The notes beneath the pieces are model-generated. The model saw only the letters and a list, made by a program, of their open reading frames with translations, ran no database searches and had not been told where the DNA came from. Source: Cheilinus undulatus (lineage: Eukaryota > Chordata > Actinopteri > Labriformes > Labridae). From it: 64,000 bases of DNA. The position numbers and the translations under genes are program-made. Positions 1 to 11,300 of the stretch are shown one piece after another. The stretch spans positions 580,616 to 644,615 of the forward strand of contig NC_054880.1 in assembly GCF_018320785.1 (NCBI RefSeq), in the 5' to 3' direction. Numbering within the stretch: the stretch's first letter is position 1; each line of letters opens with the position of its first letter.

Positions 1-1320
1 GTCCTCCAATATTTTACTGTAGTATTCCTTTTTTTGAGTCCTCATAATGGTAGTTAGTTTGTTCTTATAACGCTTATATTTTTCTTCACTATCACTAGTT
101 CTCTGTTGTAAAAACTTCTTGTACAGTTGATTTTTCTTATTACATGCCTTTTGCAGACCTCTTGTCATCCATGGTTTTCCTTTATATTGATCTTTCACCC
201 TACACATTTTGATAGGACAATGTTTATTATATAATTTTAAGAATGCAAACAAAAATGCATCATATGCTAGGTCTGGATCATCAACATACACCTCATCCCA
301 GTTATAATTTCTAAGATCCATCTTTAAGGCTTCAGTTCTCTCTGGTGTTCTCAATCTCATTAATTTGCAGGGAGGTTTACTTTTATTTTCATCAACCGAA
401 CATTTAGCAATTAAATTATGCACAACTACAAAAACAGGAAGATGATCACTGACATCACTTATGAGCAAACCACTTGTTGCTTGATGTTGAGTATTTGTAA
501 AGATATTGTCAATAAGTGTAGCGCTGTCTTTGGTTATTCGACTCGGTTTGTCAATTAGGGGCCAGAGACCCAAACTAAACATTGTATTACAAAATTCTGT
601 TGTCATTTTATGTTCATTCCATTTCATTAAATCAATATTGAAATCACCACAAACAAAAAGTTGTTTCTTATCGCATACCTTACCTAAAATGTCAACCATG
701 GAGTTAACAAATGAATCGATGCAAGAGCCAGGTGTCCTGTATATGCAACTCAAAAAAATACTTTTCAGATAAGTGGAATGGATTTCAATTGTCAGACTCT
801 CCATGATATCATCCACAACTGTACTGTCAACCACTCTACACTGAAAATCTTTCTGTAGAAACAAGGCCACTCCACCACCCCTTTTATTTTTGCGGTTTAC
901 ACTAAAATGATTGTATCCTTCTAACATAAAATTAGAACCCTTTTCATTCGTCAACCAAGTTTCACTAATGGCAATGACTTGAAACCTATGTTTCAATGAT
1001 TGTACATTTTCTTTGATTTGAGCAAAATTTGCATAGAGGCTTCGGCTATTAAAGTGTATAATTGAAAAACCATCAAGACTAAGTTCATTAAACTGATTTT
1101 CCATATAGTATTTGGAACCAGAGTTCCAATCTTTGTAAAAATTTGCATCTGGATCAATGTCATTCTCAAAGCTAAATGATTTATGTTCAGTTGACTTCAA
1201 AAAACTTATGTGTGACTCTTCATATATTCTATTATAACAGGGCTCAGCTAAATCATTATCATTTTCATAGAAATCATCATACTCCTGTTCTAAAGGAAAA
1301 GATTCATTTTTATCTCTCAT
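1..1320 (-). CDS. LINE A ORF2, endonuclease part (partial, runs off the window)
   Basis: Reading the minus strand from an ATG at 1320 gives about 440 codons without a stop to the left edge, so the reverse transcriptase should lie beyond the window. The product is the apurinic-like endonuclease of a non-LTR retrotransposon, which nicks target DNA to prime reverse transcription. Hallmarks in order are HFNSRSL, ISETWL with the metal-binding Glu, YRTPG, GDFNIDL, SATLIDNIF and a final SDHLP; the segment after SDHLP is basic and lysine-rich. This motif set is typical of the CR1/L2/Jockey group; the exact family is not certain. The start is the first ATG of the open frame, about 250 bp after ORF1. 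The absence of stops suggests a fairly young copy. Confidence 0.85.
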   Translation of the reverse strand, partial: MRDKNESFPLEQEYDDFYENDNDLAEPCYNRIYEESHISFLKSTEHKSFSFENDIDPDANFYKDWNSGSKYYMENQFNELSLDGFSIIHFNSRSLYANFAQIKENVQSLKHRFQVIAISETWLTNEKGSNFMLEGYNHFSVNRKNKRGGGVALFLQKDFQCRVVDSTVVDDIMESLTIEIHSTYLKSIFLSCIYRTPGSCIDSFVNSMVDILGKVCDKKQLFVCGDFNIDLMKWNEHKMTTEFCNTMFSLGLWPLIDKPSRITKDSATLIDNIFTNTQHQATSGLLISDVSDHLPVFVVVHNLIAKCSVDENKSKPPCKLMRLRTPERTEALKMDLRNYNWDEVYVDDPDLAYDAFLFAFLKLYNKHCPIKMCRVKDQYKGKPWMTRGLQKACNKKNQLYKKFLQQRTSDSEEKYKRYKNKLTTIMRTQKKEYYSKILED

Positions 1321-1573
1321 GAAAAAAGCAAATGTCCACCAAAGTCACAGGATTGTATAATGTTTTTGTATAATTTAACTGCTCTCTTACCATCATAGTG
1401 CAGTGGGTGTAACTCAAAGTAAAAAAAAAAACAAAACAAAAAACAAGGAATTCTGATTTCATACTGCAAACTTGGCACCAACTCTTTATCTTGCTCCTTT
1501 GTTCCAATAAACCATCCAAACATTTTCCAATCCCCATTGAGTGTACCATTTGCTAACCAAACTGTGTCCATTG

Positions 1574-2284
1574 TCACTTGTATCGTTCAAGATCTCTCAG
1601 ATTCCTCACTGCAACCACCTTTGCCTGCTCTGGTGGTCCATTTAACTTGATAAATATTTTCCCATTCCTTGTCCATGTTGCTTGAATTTTGTTTTGTTTT
1701 CTGAGTATGCGGCTATGGCTAGCTATTTCAGCATTTTTCTTTGTCAAATGTTCATTTATATACACCCCTGTGCCCTTTAGTCTTTTTGCCTGTCGTTGTA
1801 CATTAATCTTATGCTTTGTGTTGGTAAAATGAACAACAATGGTTGGTTTGGCATTTTTATCCTTACGTGGAAGGCTGTGGCAGGCTGAGATGTTCTCACT
1901 GTCCAAATCAATGTTCTTACTGTTCAAGAATTGAACAACTTGTGTCTCTAGTGTAAGCAGTTCTTCAGGTGGTGCATCCTCACCTTGCTGGTCACTGGCT
2001 GCAGCCCTGGCATAGCTGCGATGTCTGGTATCCAGCCCAGTGATGATCAGATCATTTCCCCTAGAGTACTGCTCCAAGTCATCAATCCTTTCTTCCAGTA
2101 GTTGAATCTTCTGGTCTTTAAGTTTGATTGTGGCCTTCAACTCACGGACCTCTTCCACTAGTCCCATGAGACTGGCTTGCTGCTTGACCACCTTGCTGAT
2201 CTCTTCAGACATGAAATTGAGTGTTTTTTTTATCTCTTCCAGCTCTTCTGCCAACTTCTTAGTTGTTGTCGCCATGTTTTCCAA
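1574..2284 (-). CDS. LINE A ORF1 protein (coiled coil plus RNA-binding domain)
   Basis: An uninterrupted 236-residue frame. Residues 1-75 form a heptad-rich acidic/basic coiled coil ending in LEERIDDLEQYSRGNDLIITGL, a signature of L1-type ORF1 proteins (Transposase_22 group). An RRM-like stretch follows with VVHFTNTKHK, and then a C-terminal part with GKIFIKLNGP. In this family the protein trimerises and coats the element RNA. It lies directly upstream of the endonuclease frame on the same strand, so the two are read as ORF1 and ORF2 of one element. An L1-like ORF1 next to a CR1/L2-like endonuclease is known in some fish LINEs, but the assignment is by motif only. Confidence 0.8.
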   Translation of the reverse strand: MENMATTTKKLAEELEEIKKTLNFMSEEISKVVKQQASLMGLVEEVRELKATIKLKDQKIQLLEERIDDLEQYSRGNDLIITGLDTRHRSYARAAASDQQGEDAPPEELLTLETQVVQFLNSKNIDLDSENISACHSLPRKDKNAKPTIVVHFTNTKHKINVQRQAKRLKGTGVYINEHLTKKNAEIASHSRILRKQNKIQATWTRNGKIFIKLNGPPEQAKVVAVRNLRDLERYK

Positions 2285-2608
2285 CGTTCTTTACAAAATG
2301 ATATGCTCCAGGAAGCTTGATGCCAAAAAAAGTTCTATTGCTGATCACCATGTGCTCCCAGGCCCCTTACAAAAAAAACACAGTCAGAAACACCAAAGTG
2401 ATTAAATGTCCCCCAAAAATGAACAAAAAAATCACTTTATTGCCAACAGTGCTTTCATGGCACATGGATGGCATAGTATTTTGGTGATTTTAAACGGATT
2501 TGCAAGGAGACTCTAACCCAGGTAGATTAGTGGCAACCATCTTGTCAGCCATCTTGTCAGCCATTTTGGTTTTTGCTGTCAGTAAGTAATGTACCATTTA
2601 CCATGTGA

Positions 2609-4656
2609 ACTGTGAAGCACTTAAGTGACTCATCCAATAACACACACAGACTGTTCAGTTGAATGCACCACTCAGCCACACACCACCATAAATCCATCAT
2701 AGCCACCTTAGATGCAGAAAAAGCCTTCGACAGAGTAAACTGGTCATTCCTCATCAACACCCTCCACAGATTTGGCTTTGGGGATCATTTATTAACTGGG
2801 TACACCTCACCTACAGCCACAGTCATTACTAACGGACAAACCTCACAACGCTTCACTCTGCACAGGGGGACCAGGCAAGGATGCCCACTCTCCCCCTCTC
2901 TGTTCACCATTTTCATCGAACCCTTAGCAGCAGCCATCCGTCAGAATCCCCTCATAACTGGACTCCAAACTCCCAGCATGCACCATGAAATCAGCCTCTA
3001 TGCAGATGATATATTACTCTTTATTCAGAATCCACAGCCATCAATACAAGAAGTAATAAAAGTCATCAGCTCATTCTCCCACATCTCAGACGACTCCATC
3101 AACTGGAACAAATCCTCCATACTCCCACTAACCAGCAGCAGTCTGGATGTGGCAGCCCTTACCACACCCATCCCTTCTGCACTAGTCACATCACTTATTT
3201 AGGCATCCACATTTCCCCCAGGCTGTCAGAGCTGATCAGTCTTAGTTTCAACCTACTACTCAGAACAATAAACGACGATCTCCAACCATGGATGAACCCC
3301 CCTCTATCTATTTTAGGCAGAATAGCAACAGTTAAGATGACAGTCCTCCCCAAAATCAGCTACCTCCTCTCAGTGATCCCGTCCCACCCACCTCTCACCT
3401 GGTTCAACTCCCTCGACTCATCCATCAACAAATTTTACTGGAAAAATAAACCTCCAAGAATCAAACTGGCCACACTTCAGAAACCAGAAACATTAGGCGG
3501 ACTCAATGCACCAAACTTTCACCGTTATTCACTGGCAAATCAACTCCAATATATCTATAAATGGACCCACCCCACTCAGTCAGATAGCACTTGGTTAGAT
3601 ACAGAACAAGCAGTTAGTAAAGACATCCATATCTCAGATTTACCATTTCTCAGACTGTTAAAAACACCCCTGTTTCCAAAGCCCTACAATATCAGCCACT
3701 CTGACAGCCTGGTGGGAATACTACAACATTACTAACTCCACCTTGGCACCCTCACTCTTCACCCCGATCTGGCTCAATCCGGACTTCATCAGCAATAAAC
3801 AATCATTACACTTAAGCACATGGGAAGATAAAGGGATCACTCACCTCAAACACATTTTCTACAATAACACCCTGACTTCATTTCCCCTCCTGGCCCAGAA
3901 GTTCAGCAGTGGGAGCCATCAGTTCCTACAATATCTACAGGTCACATCATCTATCCAATCAAAACTGAAAAACAGGAATATAAACTTGGACCTCCCCTCT
4001 TCAGCCTCTGCTCTCATTAATATCTCCTCCGTAGAGAAACTTCTATCTAAAATATACAAACTATTATCACAGACAGATCCAACACTCTCCATACCCTCAG
4101 AAAAATGGCAGTCTGACCTCTCTATTGCTCCCGATGCTGACTTCTGGTCCCAGATCTGCAAGAACATCTACTTCATGACAAAAAACACCAATCTACAGCT
4201 TATACAATACAAAATCCTCCATAGAACTCATCTGACTGGACAGAAAATGCACAAAATGGGCTTCTCCTCTGAATATTGTTCACACTGCAAACAAAACTGC
4301 ACAGATACCTACATTCATGCAACCTGGCACTGCACACCTGTCCAACAATTCTGGAAAAATATTACAGAGACATTATCACAAGTCATGGGCTGCCACATCC
4401 CACTCTGTCCCTCCCTCTGTTTACTAGGAAACATATCCACAATACATTTGGACAAGACACACAGCTGTTTACTTCTTGTGGCGCTATCTCCAAGAAGACT
4501 ATACTCATGAACTGGAAATCACGGCACTTAACAACCATCACACACTGGAAAAACCTGCTCATAGATTACATCTCCCTAGAAAATACAAACTCCTCTAACA
4601 ATAACCTTGATCATAATTCTGCCTGGCTCCCATTTACTACCTTCCTACAATCATGA
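2609..4656 (+). pseudogene. LINE B, L1-clade ORF2, 5'-truncated and frameshifted
   Basis: Plus-strand remains of an L1/Tx1-type ORF2. Homology starts inside the reverse transcriptase near 2609. An in-frame TGA at 2660 is followed by the RT A block LDAEKAFDRVNW, the B block TRQGCPLSPSLF and the catalytic YADDILLF near 2998-3024. The frame breaks near 3200 (it continues with YLGIHISPRL), again near 3720-3735, and again near 4440-4490, and ends with the L1 C-terminal pattern KKTILMNWKS and a stop at 4656. A Cys/His cluster (CSHCKQNC...HATWHC) near 4278-4340 matches the C-terminal zinc-finger-like region of L1 ORF2. The element is dead: truncated at the 5' end, with at least three frame breaks and one stop. 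Confidence 0.85.
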
Positions 4657-5344
4657 CCTGCCTAACTGTCACCAATATCTATTTGACATTCTAACTAAAG
4701 CAATGACCTTAATTTCTCTGTCATTTACCACCACCACCATCCTCACTTCATAATTCCAATTTCTTTTGTTTTTGTTTTCTTTTTTCTGACTGACCACCAT
4801 TAAATTCCCTATATTTATCTTATTTGTTTTTTTCAATCATCATTATAATTATTATTATAATAACTATTACTATTATTATTATTAGTAGTAGTAGTGGTAT
4901 TATTATCATTATTATTAGTAGCAGTGGCAGTAGAAGTAGTAGTATTGATATTATCAGTATTATTACTATCATTATAATAATTATGATTGTTATTATAATG
5001 AATATTATCACTATAATTATTATCATCATAATTGTTATTATCATTATTATTACTGGAAGTAATGGTAGAAGTAATAGTACTGTCATCATCATTGTTCTTA
5101 CCATTATCATTATTTCATATAAACAGCTGGTTGGACTTTTACACATTCACCCACAAACACAAATATATTATGATTATTATTTTTTTGTTTGTTTTCTTAT
5201 TATTATTATTATTATTACTCTTTAATAATTTCTTTTTATTATTATTGTGTATTGCATGTTTTATGCATATAGGTATGTGCCAAATATCTGACTAAAATAT
5301 ATAATATAAAGTTGTATCAACCAGTGTTCAGTATGACTAGGAGT
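4657..5344. repeat. Degenerate ATT/AGT-rich low-complexity region
   Basis: From about 4835 to 5105 the sequence is an imperfect array of ATT, ATC, AGT and AAT triplets. Short poly-isoleucine frames on both strands are its by-product. It lies just past the end of LINE B and may have grown from that element's 3' tail; this is inference. The remainder to 5344 is AT-rich single-copy-looking DNA with a short ATT run at 5198-5250. No gene is seen. Confidence 0.8.
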
Positions 5345-5351
5345 TCAAGGC

Positions 5352-5890
5352 ATTATTATTATTATTATTGTTAGTGTTGTTATTATTATTATTATTATTG
5401 TTAGTGTTGTTATTATTATTATTATTATTATTGTTAGTGTTGTTATTATTATTATTATTATTGTTAGTGTTGTTATTATTATTATTATTATTGTTAGTGT
5501 TGTTATTATTATTATTATTATTATTGTTAGTGTTGTTATTATTATTATTATTATTGTTAGTGTTGTTATTATTATTATTATTATTATTGTTAGTGTTGTT
5601 ATTATTATTATTATTATTGTTAGTGTTGTTATTATTATTATTATTATTGTTAGTGTTGTTATTATTATTATTATTATTGTTAGTGTTGTTATTATTATTA
5701 TTATTATTATTGTTAGTGTTGTTATTATTATTATTATTATTATTGTTAGTGTTGTTATTATTATTATTATTATTATTGTTAGTGTTGTTATTATTATTAT
5801 TATTATTGTTAGTGTTGTTATTATTATTATTATTATTGTTAGTGTTGTTATTATTATTATTATTTTGGTTGTTATTATTGTTATTATTAT
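5352..5890. repeat. ATT array with interspersed GTTAGTGTT units
   Basis: Runs of 5-7 ATT triplets are separated by GTTAGTGTTG about every 27-33 bp, roughly 18 times. This makes a nested repeat, a microsatellite inside a minisatellite. It appears to encode poly-leucine or a TTLTIIII pattern, but this is an artefact of the period. It sits in presumed npr1 intron 6 or 3' flanking intronic DNA. The following 5891-6129 is AT-rich with no recognisable feature. Confidence 0.95.
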
Positions 5891-6129
5891 TGTTACTTCC
5901 ACCACCTCCATTATTGTTGTATCTTTTTTGTTTTATTTGTTTTGTTTTGGTTCAAATTACTATTATTCTTATCATGGTTGTGGCCGTTATTACAAGGGTT
6001 AATAATATTATTGGTACTATATTTTATTTTATTATTACTGTTGAGATATATTACTGCTATCTCTATTAATACTCATCCATCCACATTTTTGTTATTATGA
6101 TGATGTTTATTATGCAATACTGGCCTGTC

Positions 6130-6130
6130 A

Positions 6131-6163
<33 letters not shown>
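6130..6163. repeat. CA dinucleotide microsatellite
   Basis: About 16 uninterrupted CA units followed by TATATA. The flanks at 6164-6320 are ordinary AT-rich DNA in which no gene is seen. Confidence 0.95.
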
Positions 6164-6169
<6 letters not shown>

Positions 6170-6369
6170 AATGCTATTATTTGCCTTACCACAACCACAT
6201 ATAACATGTACATTTATCTTTCTTTCCTTCTCCTTTTACCCTCTTCTATTTCCTCTGACAACTTTTTGGATACACACCCCCAAACCTTGGAAACTATTAA
6301 TCATAAGCTAGTTCTATTATTATTATGATAACAGCTATGGAGAGCATTATTATTATTATCACTACTATC

Positions 6370-7185
6370 ACTGTAATTCTTCTTCTTCTCCTTCTTATCA
6401 CCACAATTCTTCTTCTTCTTCTTCTTCTTCTTCTTATTTTTATTCTTATTCTTATTTTTATTCTTATTCTTATTTTTATTCTTATTCTTATTCTTATTCT
6501 TATTTTTATTCTTCTTATTATTATTATTTTTATTCTTCTTCTTATTTTTATTCTTCTTCTTCTTCTTATTCTTATTTTTTCTTCTTCTTATTATTATTCT
6601 TCTTCTTATTTTTATTCTTCTTCTTATTTTTATTCTTATTCTTATTCTTATTTTTATTCTTCTTCTTCTTCTTATTTTTATTCTTCTTCTTATTTTTATT
6701 CTTCTTCTTATTCTTATTCTTATTTTTTCTTCTTCTTATTATTATTCTTCTTCTTATTTTTATTCTTATTCTTATTTTTATTCTTCTTATTATTATTATT
6801 ATTTTTATTCTTATTCTTATTCTTATTTTTATTCTTATTCTTATTTTTTATTCTTCTTCTTCTTCTTCTTCTTATTTTTATTCTTATTCTTATTTTTATT
6901 CTTATTCTTATTTTTATTCTTATTCTTATTCTTATTTTTATTCTTATTCTTATTCTTATTCTTATTTTTATTCTTATTCTTATTTTTATTCTTATTCTTA
7001 TTCTTATTTTTATTCTTCTTCTTATTATTATTTTTATTCTTCTTCTTATTTTTATTCTTCTTCTTCTTCTTCTTCTTATTTCTTCTTCTTCTTATTATTA
7101 TTCTTCTTCTTATTTTTATTCTTATTCTTATTTTTATTCTTATTCTTATTCTTATTCTTATTCTTATTCTTATTCTTATTATTAA
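6370..7185. repeat. CTT/ATT polypyrimidine-rich array
   Basis: About 800 bp composed almost only of TTC, TTA and TTT blocks such as TTATTCTTATTTT and CTTCTTCTT, with purines limited to isolated A residues. The plus strand is therefore extremely T/C-rich. The long open frame through it reflects only the absence of stops in one phase. The block is a candidate for unusual DNA structure. Confidence 0.95.
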
Positions 7186-8180
7186 GTGGTGGCAGCAGTT
7201 GTAGCTAACATCGTCTCCCTGGCAGTAAGGTCCTAATAATGCTTTCTTTTAGAAGGATGGCGTGGAAAAGAGCAAGTCCGAATTAACTCACAAGGGCAAT
7301 TTTGGCTGGCTGATCCATGCCTGGGTGGACAGGCTCCCTCCGCAGGGTCTGGGGGCTGTCCCCCAGGGGACCAAGCCCAATTCAAGCCCTTTTTTTAAGA
7401 GGCAAAGAATTCACATGATTGGCCATGGCTCTTTCTGATGAATAGGTTCCCTCCTGAGGGTCTGGGGGCTGTTTGTCGAGAGAGGAGGTCCAATCTCTTA
7501 CGGTCTTTGGCTTATTAAACAATCCTCAGGGCAAAAAAAAAAAAAAAAAGATGTCTTGAGGTATAGATGGAAAACTTGTCTTACTAACTTGCTTGAACAA
7601 CTGTGCTGTTGAAATCTGATGCACCTTAGCGGTGCCTGAACTGGGTCCAGCTGCCTTGGGAGACGGTATGGTCTGCATTCCTCTTAAGGACTGACTTTGG
7701 TCACTATAGAACAATTAAATTATTAGTTCATTTATTTTGTCTCCTTAGTGGTATCGAGATTGCTACCCTAGCTGTCTGATGGCTTTAATAGTTAGGGCAT
7801 GAAGGCCTTGCTCTCAGCATTAGTTCAGCTTTATTCTATCTGTGTCTTTTGTGGCCTGACTACCTGCAACCTCTTATTTTATTTTATTTTATTTTATTTT
7901 ATTTATTTAATTACTATTATTTGTTTATTTATTTTTCTCTGTCAAGCTTGGGGCACTGTCTTCAGAGGAAATCACATACACACTCACACACTCACACACA
8001 CACACCCCCGCCCCCACACACACACTCATACACACTCCCCCACACAGTTAAATATATTACATAGACCAACTGATCAACTAGTCTGTAAAACCAGCTGGCC
8101 TGTCTGCCTGTATGTCTTGTGTACTTGTTTGTTACACAAAGTTTTTGGTGTTGCAATAAAATAAAAAAAAAAAAAAAAAC
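7186..8180. other. Intronic DNA with retroposon-like tails and simple repeats
   Basis: No exon is recognised here. Two similar segments near 7327 and 7446 share CCCTCC, GAGGGTCT or CAGGGTCT, then GGGGGCTGT about 119 bp apart, which suggests a duplicated or SINE-like unit. A run of 18 A is at 7531-7548, TTTTA repeats at 7876-7905, an imperfect CA run at 7975-8045, and an AATAAAATAAAA tail with 17 A at 8154-8179. The last looks like the poly(A) end of a plus-strand retroposed sequence and ends only 20 bp from the npr1 exon 6 donor. Confidence 0.6.
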
Positions 8181-8199
8181 AGTGTTTGCGTGAACGTAC

Positions 8200-8335
8200 G
8201 TGCGAGGCAGGCTGGTTTGTCATTCTTGAAGCCACACTCTGGGACGTCCACAGGTGGAGAGCCACCCGGCCACCGGAAGCTCCGCCCACTCTTCATGACC
8301 AGCTGTTTAATACTGCTGTTATATACACAGACCAC
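8200..8335 (-). CDS. npr1: npr1 coding exon 6 (juxtamembrane ectodomain)
   Basis: 136 bp, phase 0 in and phase 1 out, acceptor TTTGTGTGTGCAG, donor GTACGT. Encodes VVCVYNSSIKQLVMKSGRSF and then RWPGGSPPVDVPECGFKNDK and PACLA, equivalent to the segment of NPR1 just before the transmembrane helix. N429 is a possible glycosylation site. The donor is followed within 20 bases by a long poly-T tract on the coding strand. The next exon should encode the transmembrane helix; none is seen left of here. Confidence 0.92.
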
Positions 8336-11300
8336 CTGCACACACAAAGAAGGGTCAGTCCTTTTGTCAAGTCTTTGACACCCAGTGTCCCGTTTCCGCC
8401 ACGGTGGGTTTGACTATTATAAAGTCGTCACCATCCAAGGTAGAGTGACCACAAGCTACCTGAGTGTTACTTCCTGTCCATCCCTACCTGTCTGTGATTA
8501 CCTCAGGTGTTGGCGAATAATCAAATCCATGGAGAGAAATGACCTGTGTTTTTTACTCGCCGTTTTGGCTCCATAAGAAGCTCTGAAAGGGTCTGTTAGC
8601 CCCGCCTTAGTCCTGTTAATAGATACAGGACCTTTAACATGCAGACAGGTGTGATATCATGACGACACAGGTGTTTTACCTGAAACTCTCCAGACTTGGT
8701 ATCTGTCATGTCCCACACGGCGAAGTCGATCTGTCTGTCCCCTGACTCGTCCATCTCCACGGGGCCTGTTAGTCCTGTAGGAACACAGGAGGAGGGTCTA
8801 CATGATTCCTGATTAAAACAGTCTCTGTGGAGGGTGGGCGGGTGCCACATCAGCCTCCAACCACTGCTAGAAGCTCCACACGCCAGGCTCCGCCCAAGAC
8901 AAGCACCAAGTCTGAACAGATGCATCCATGGAAATAAGAACAGCATGTCAAAGGTCACTGTGTACCCCATTTACTTCAACAACTCCTATATGACCTAAAT
9001 CTGTCTCATACATATGAAACATTTCAGGACGTTCTTTGTTTTAATCTTGGTGATTAACAAAAACCTCAAATCCTCTGTCTCTAATATCAGAATACTGAGG
9101 AGTCCAGCGAGCAAAGGTTCCAGCACCTCTGGTTCAGTTCACACAACCACAACCATGGGAAGACTGCTGATCACTGAGAAGGTCAAAGGTGAGAGGTCAG
9201 GCTGTTCTCAGAGGCTGGATCAGAGATATTTAAGGAGGGTCAGCCACAGAAGGTCAAAGGTGAGAGGTCAGGCTGTTCTCAGAGGCTGTATCAAGGTCAA
9301 ATTAAAAAGCTGTTTTCAGAGCTGCTTCTTAGTTTAGCTTTGATTTAATAAATATCTTTAAACTTCAAATTCTTCCTCCAAATGCACCGAGGTAAAAGTC
9401 CTGATGTCTAGAAGTACTCACAGAAATAAAAGAAGAAAACGACTCTATTACAGTCATTTGAGTGAAATTAGTTAATTCCAGCCCTTAGATGATAATACTT
9501 GAAAATTGTTGGTTCAAACTTTAAAATAAAAGACCCGTGCAGTCCATAAAGGTTTTATATTTTTCACAGTAAAGGCTGATTAGTGGAATCATTTCACACC
9601 AGGATGATGGAGGAATATTGGAGATAAACTCAGAGATGTAGAATCTAAAATAATCAGCTGTTTTAGGGAATAAAGGCTCTCTTCACCCCCCTGTCATCAG
9701 CTCCTCCTCCTCTGACGCACATGCTCAGTGATTGATGACCTCTGACTGTCTGTGTGTGTGTTAATGTGTGTGTGCTGAATGATAACAGCAGGACAATCTA
9801 ATTCCCCCCCGTTGTTTGTGTCCCGTCACTGACTGTCCTCTCCTCTGTTTCATGTAACATTCATTCATTCCTGTGTTTTAAACCAGGACCAGGACTCTGT
9901 TTAAAGTGGTCACATTAAACTCTGAGTCAAACCCGTGGAGGTCAGCACAATCATGATCCATTCTGAAGAGAATCTGTGATAACCATGTTTAATTCTAACC
10001 TGAATAATAACTCACATTTATCAGTGCTGTAACACAATACAGCCTTTCACTGGTGAGGCCAACGCTGAACTATTAGCAAAGAACAACAGACTTCAGAGCT
10101 CAGATATGATGGGGACAAATGTCAGGATGACAGGGAATAAAAGAGGAACTGAAACAACTGTAACAGAAAAATACTGAATACTTGGAATAGTGGAGGGGAA
10201 CGTGGTTAAAATGGGCCAGAAAGAGGAAAAAAACCTGCTCCAAAGGTGTAAAAGAGTGGGTTTAAAAAGGAACAGCTGGGTTTAAAGGGTACCAATGGTC
10301 CGAAAAAAGAGGTGAAAAGCAGTTAAAGTGTCAAAATGGGTTGAGAGGCAAAAGTGGGCAAAAAAATCTCATAAAGTGTCAAAACTGCCAGAAAAATGCT
10401 GAAAATGTGTAAAACAGCGGTGCACATTTTAAACAATAGAATATTTTTATCATAGTCATCAATAAGAGCTTGAAAAAGATGAAGAGACCTGATCTACTGT
10501 GGAGGGCCATGACTGGGTCTATCAGGGTCCAGAAGGTTCTGAGGACAGGTCTGACCACTAGGGGTCTGATCTACTGTGGAGGGCTATGACTGGGTCTATC
10601 AGGGTCCAGAAAGTTCTGAGGACAGGTCTGACCACTAGGGGTCTGATCTACTGTGGAGGGCTATGACTGGGTCTATCAGGGTCCAGAAGGGTCTGATCTA
10701 CTGTGGAGGGCTATGACTGGGTCTATCAGGGTCCAGAAAGTTCTGAGGACAGGTCTGACCACTAGGGGGTCTGATCTACTGTGGAGGGCCATGACTGGGT
10801 CTATCAGGGTCCAGAAAGTTCTGAGGACAGGTCTGACCACTAGGGGGTCTGATCTACTGTGGAGGGCCATGACTGGGTCTATCAGGGTCCAGAAAGTTCT
10901 GAGGACAGGTCTGACCACTAGGGGTCTGATCTACTGTGGAGGGCCATGACTGGGTCTATCAGGGTCCAGAAAGTTCTGAGGACAGGTCTGACCACTAGGG
11001 GGTCTGATCTACTGTGGAGGGCCATGACTGGGTCTGTCAGGGTCCAGAACTTCAGAACGGTTAGTGACCTTTAGGGACCTGAGGGCGGTAATTTCAGGTG
11101 TGATGTCACTTCCTGACGTTACAGGTAAACAGACCTCAGTAGAACCTCTAACACGCTCTTCAACAGGTTTAACCTGAACAGACTGCTGTTTGTTTTTGCT
11201 GATTCATCACTCACTCTAACCTTTGACCCCAGTGAAAACATCAGCTTCCTGCAGCAGGAAACATGGCTGACCTTTCACAATAAAGGTGAAGCTGATATTA

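Larger units (their letters stand above)
1..2410 (-). mobile_element. Non-LTR retrotransposon (LINE A), 5' half
   Basis: The block contains ORF1 and the start of ORF2 in the expected order on the minus strand, with a 253-bp AT-rich spacer at 1321-1573. The 5' untranslated region extends right of 2284 to somewhere between 2400 and 2600; no target duplication could be located. The 3' half is outside the window. Between 2410 and about 2600 I see only short direct repeats (a doubled CATCTTGTCAGCC near 2541) that could be element 5' UTR or host DNA. Confidence 0.75.

Noticed and set aside
1310..1577. Two short minus-strand frames between LINE A ORF1 and ORF2
   Set aside because: They cover the inter-ORF spacer, overlap the true ORF2 start and show no homology I recognise.
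7526..7714. Minus-strand 62-codon frame as the missing npr1 transmembrane exon
   Set aside because: No hydrophobic 20-residue segment and no match to the juxtamembrane region; it ends in poly-Phe from the A run.
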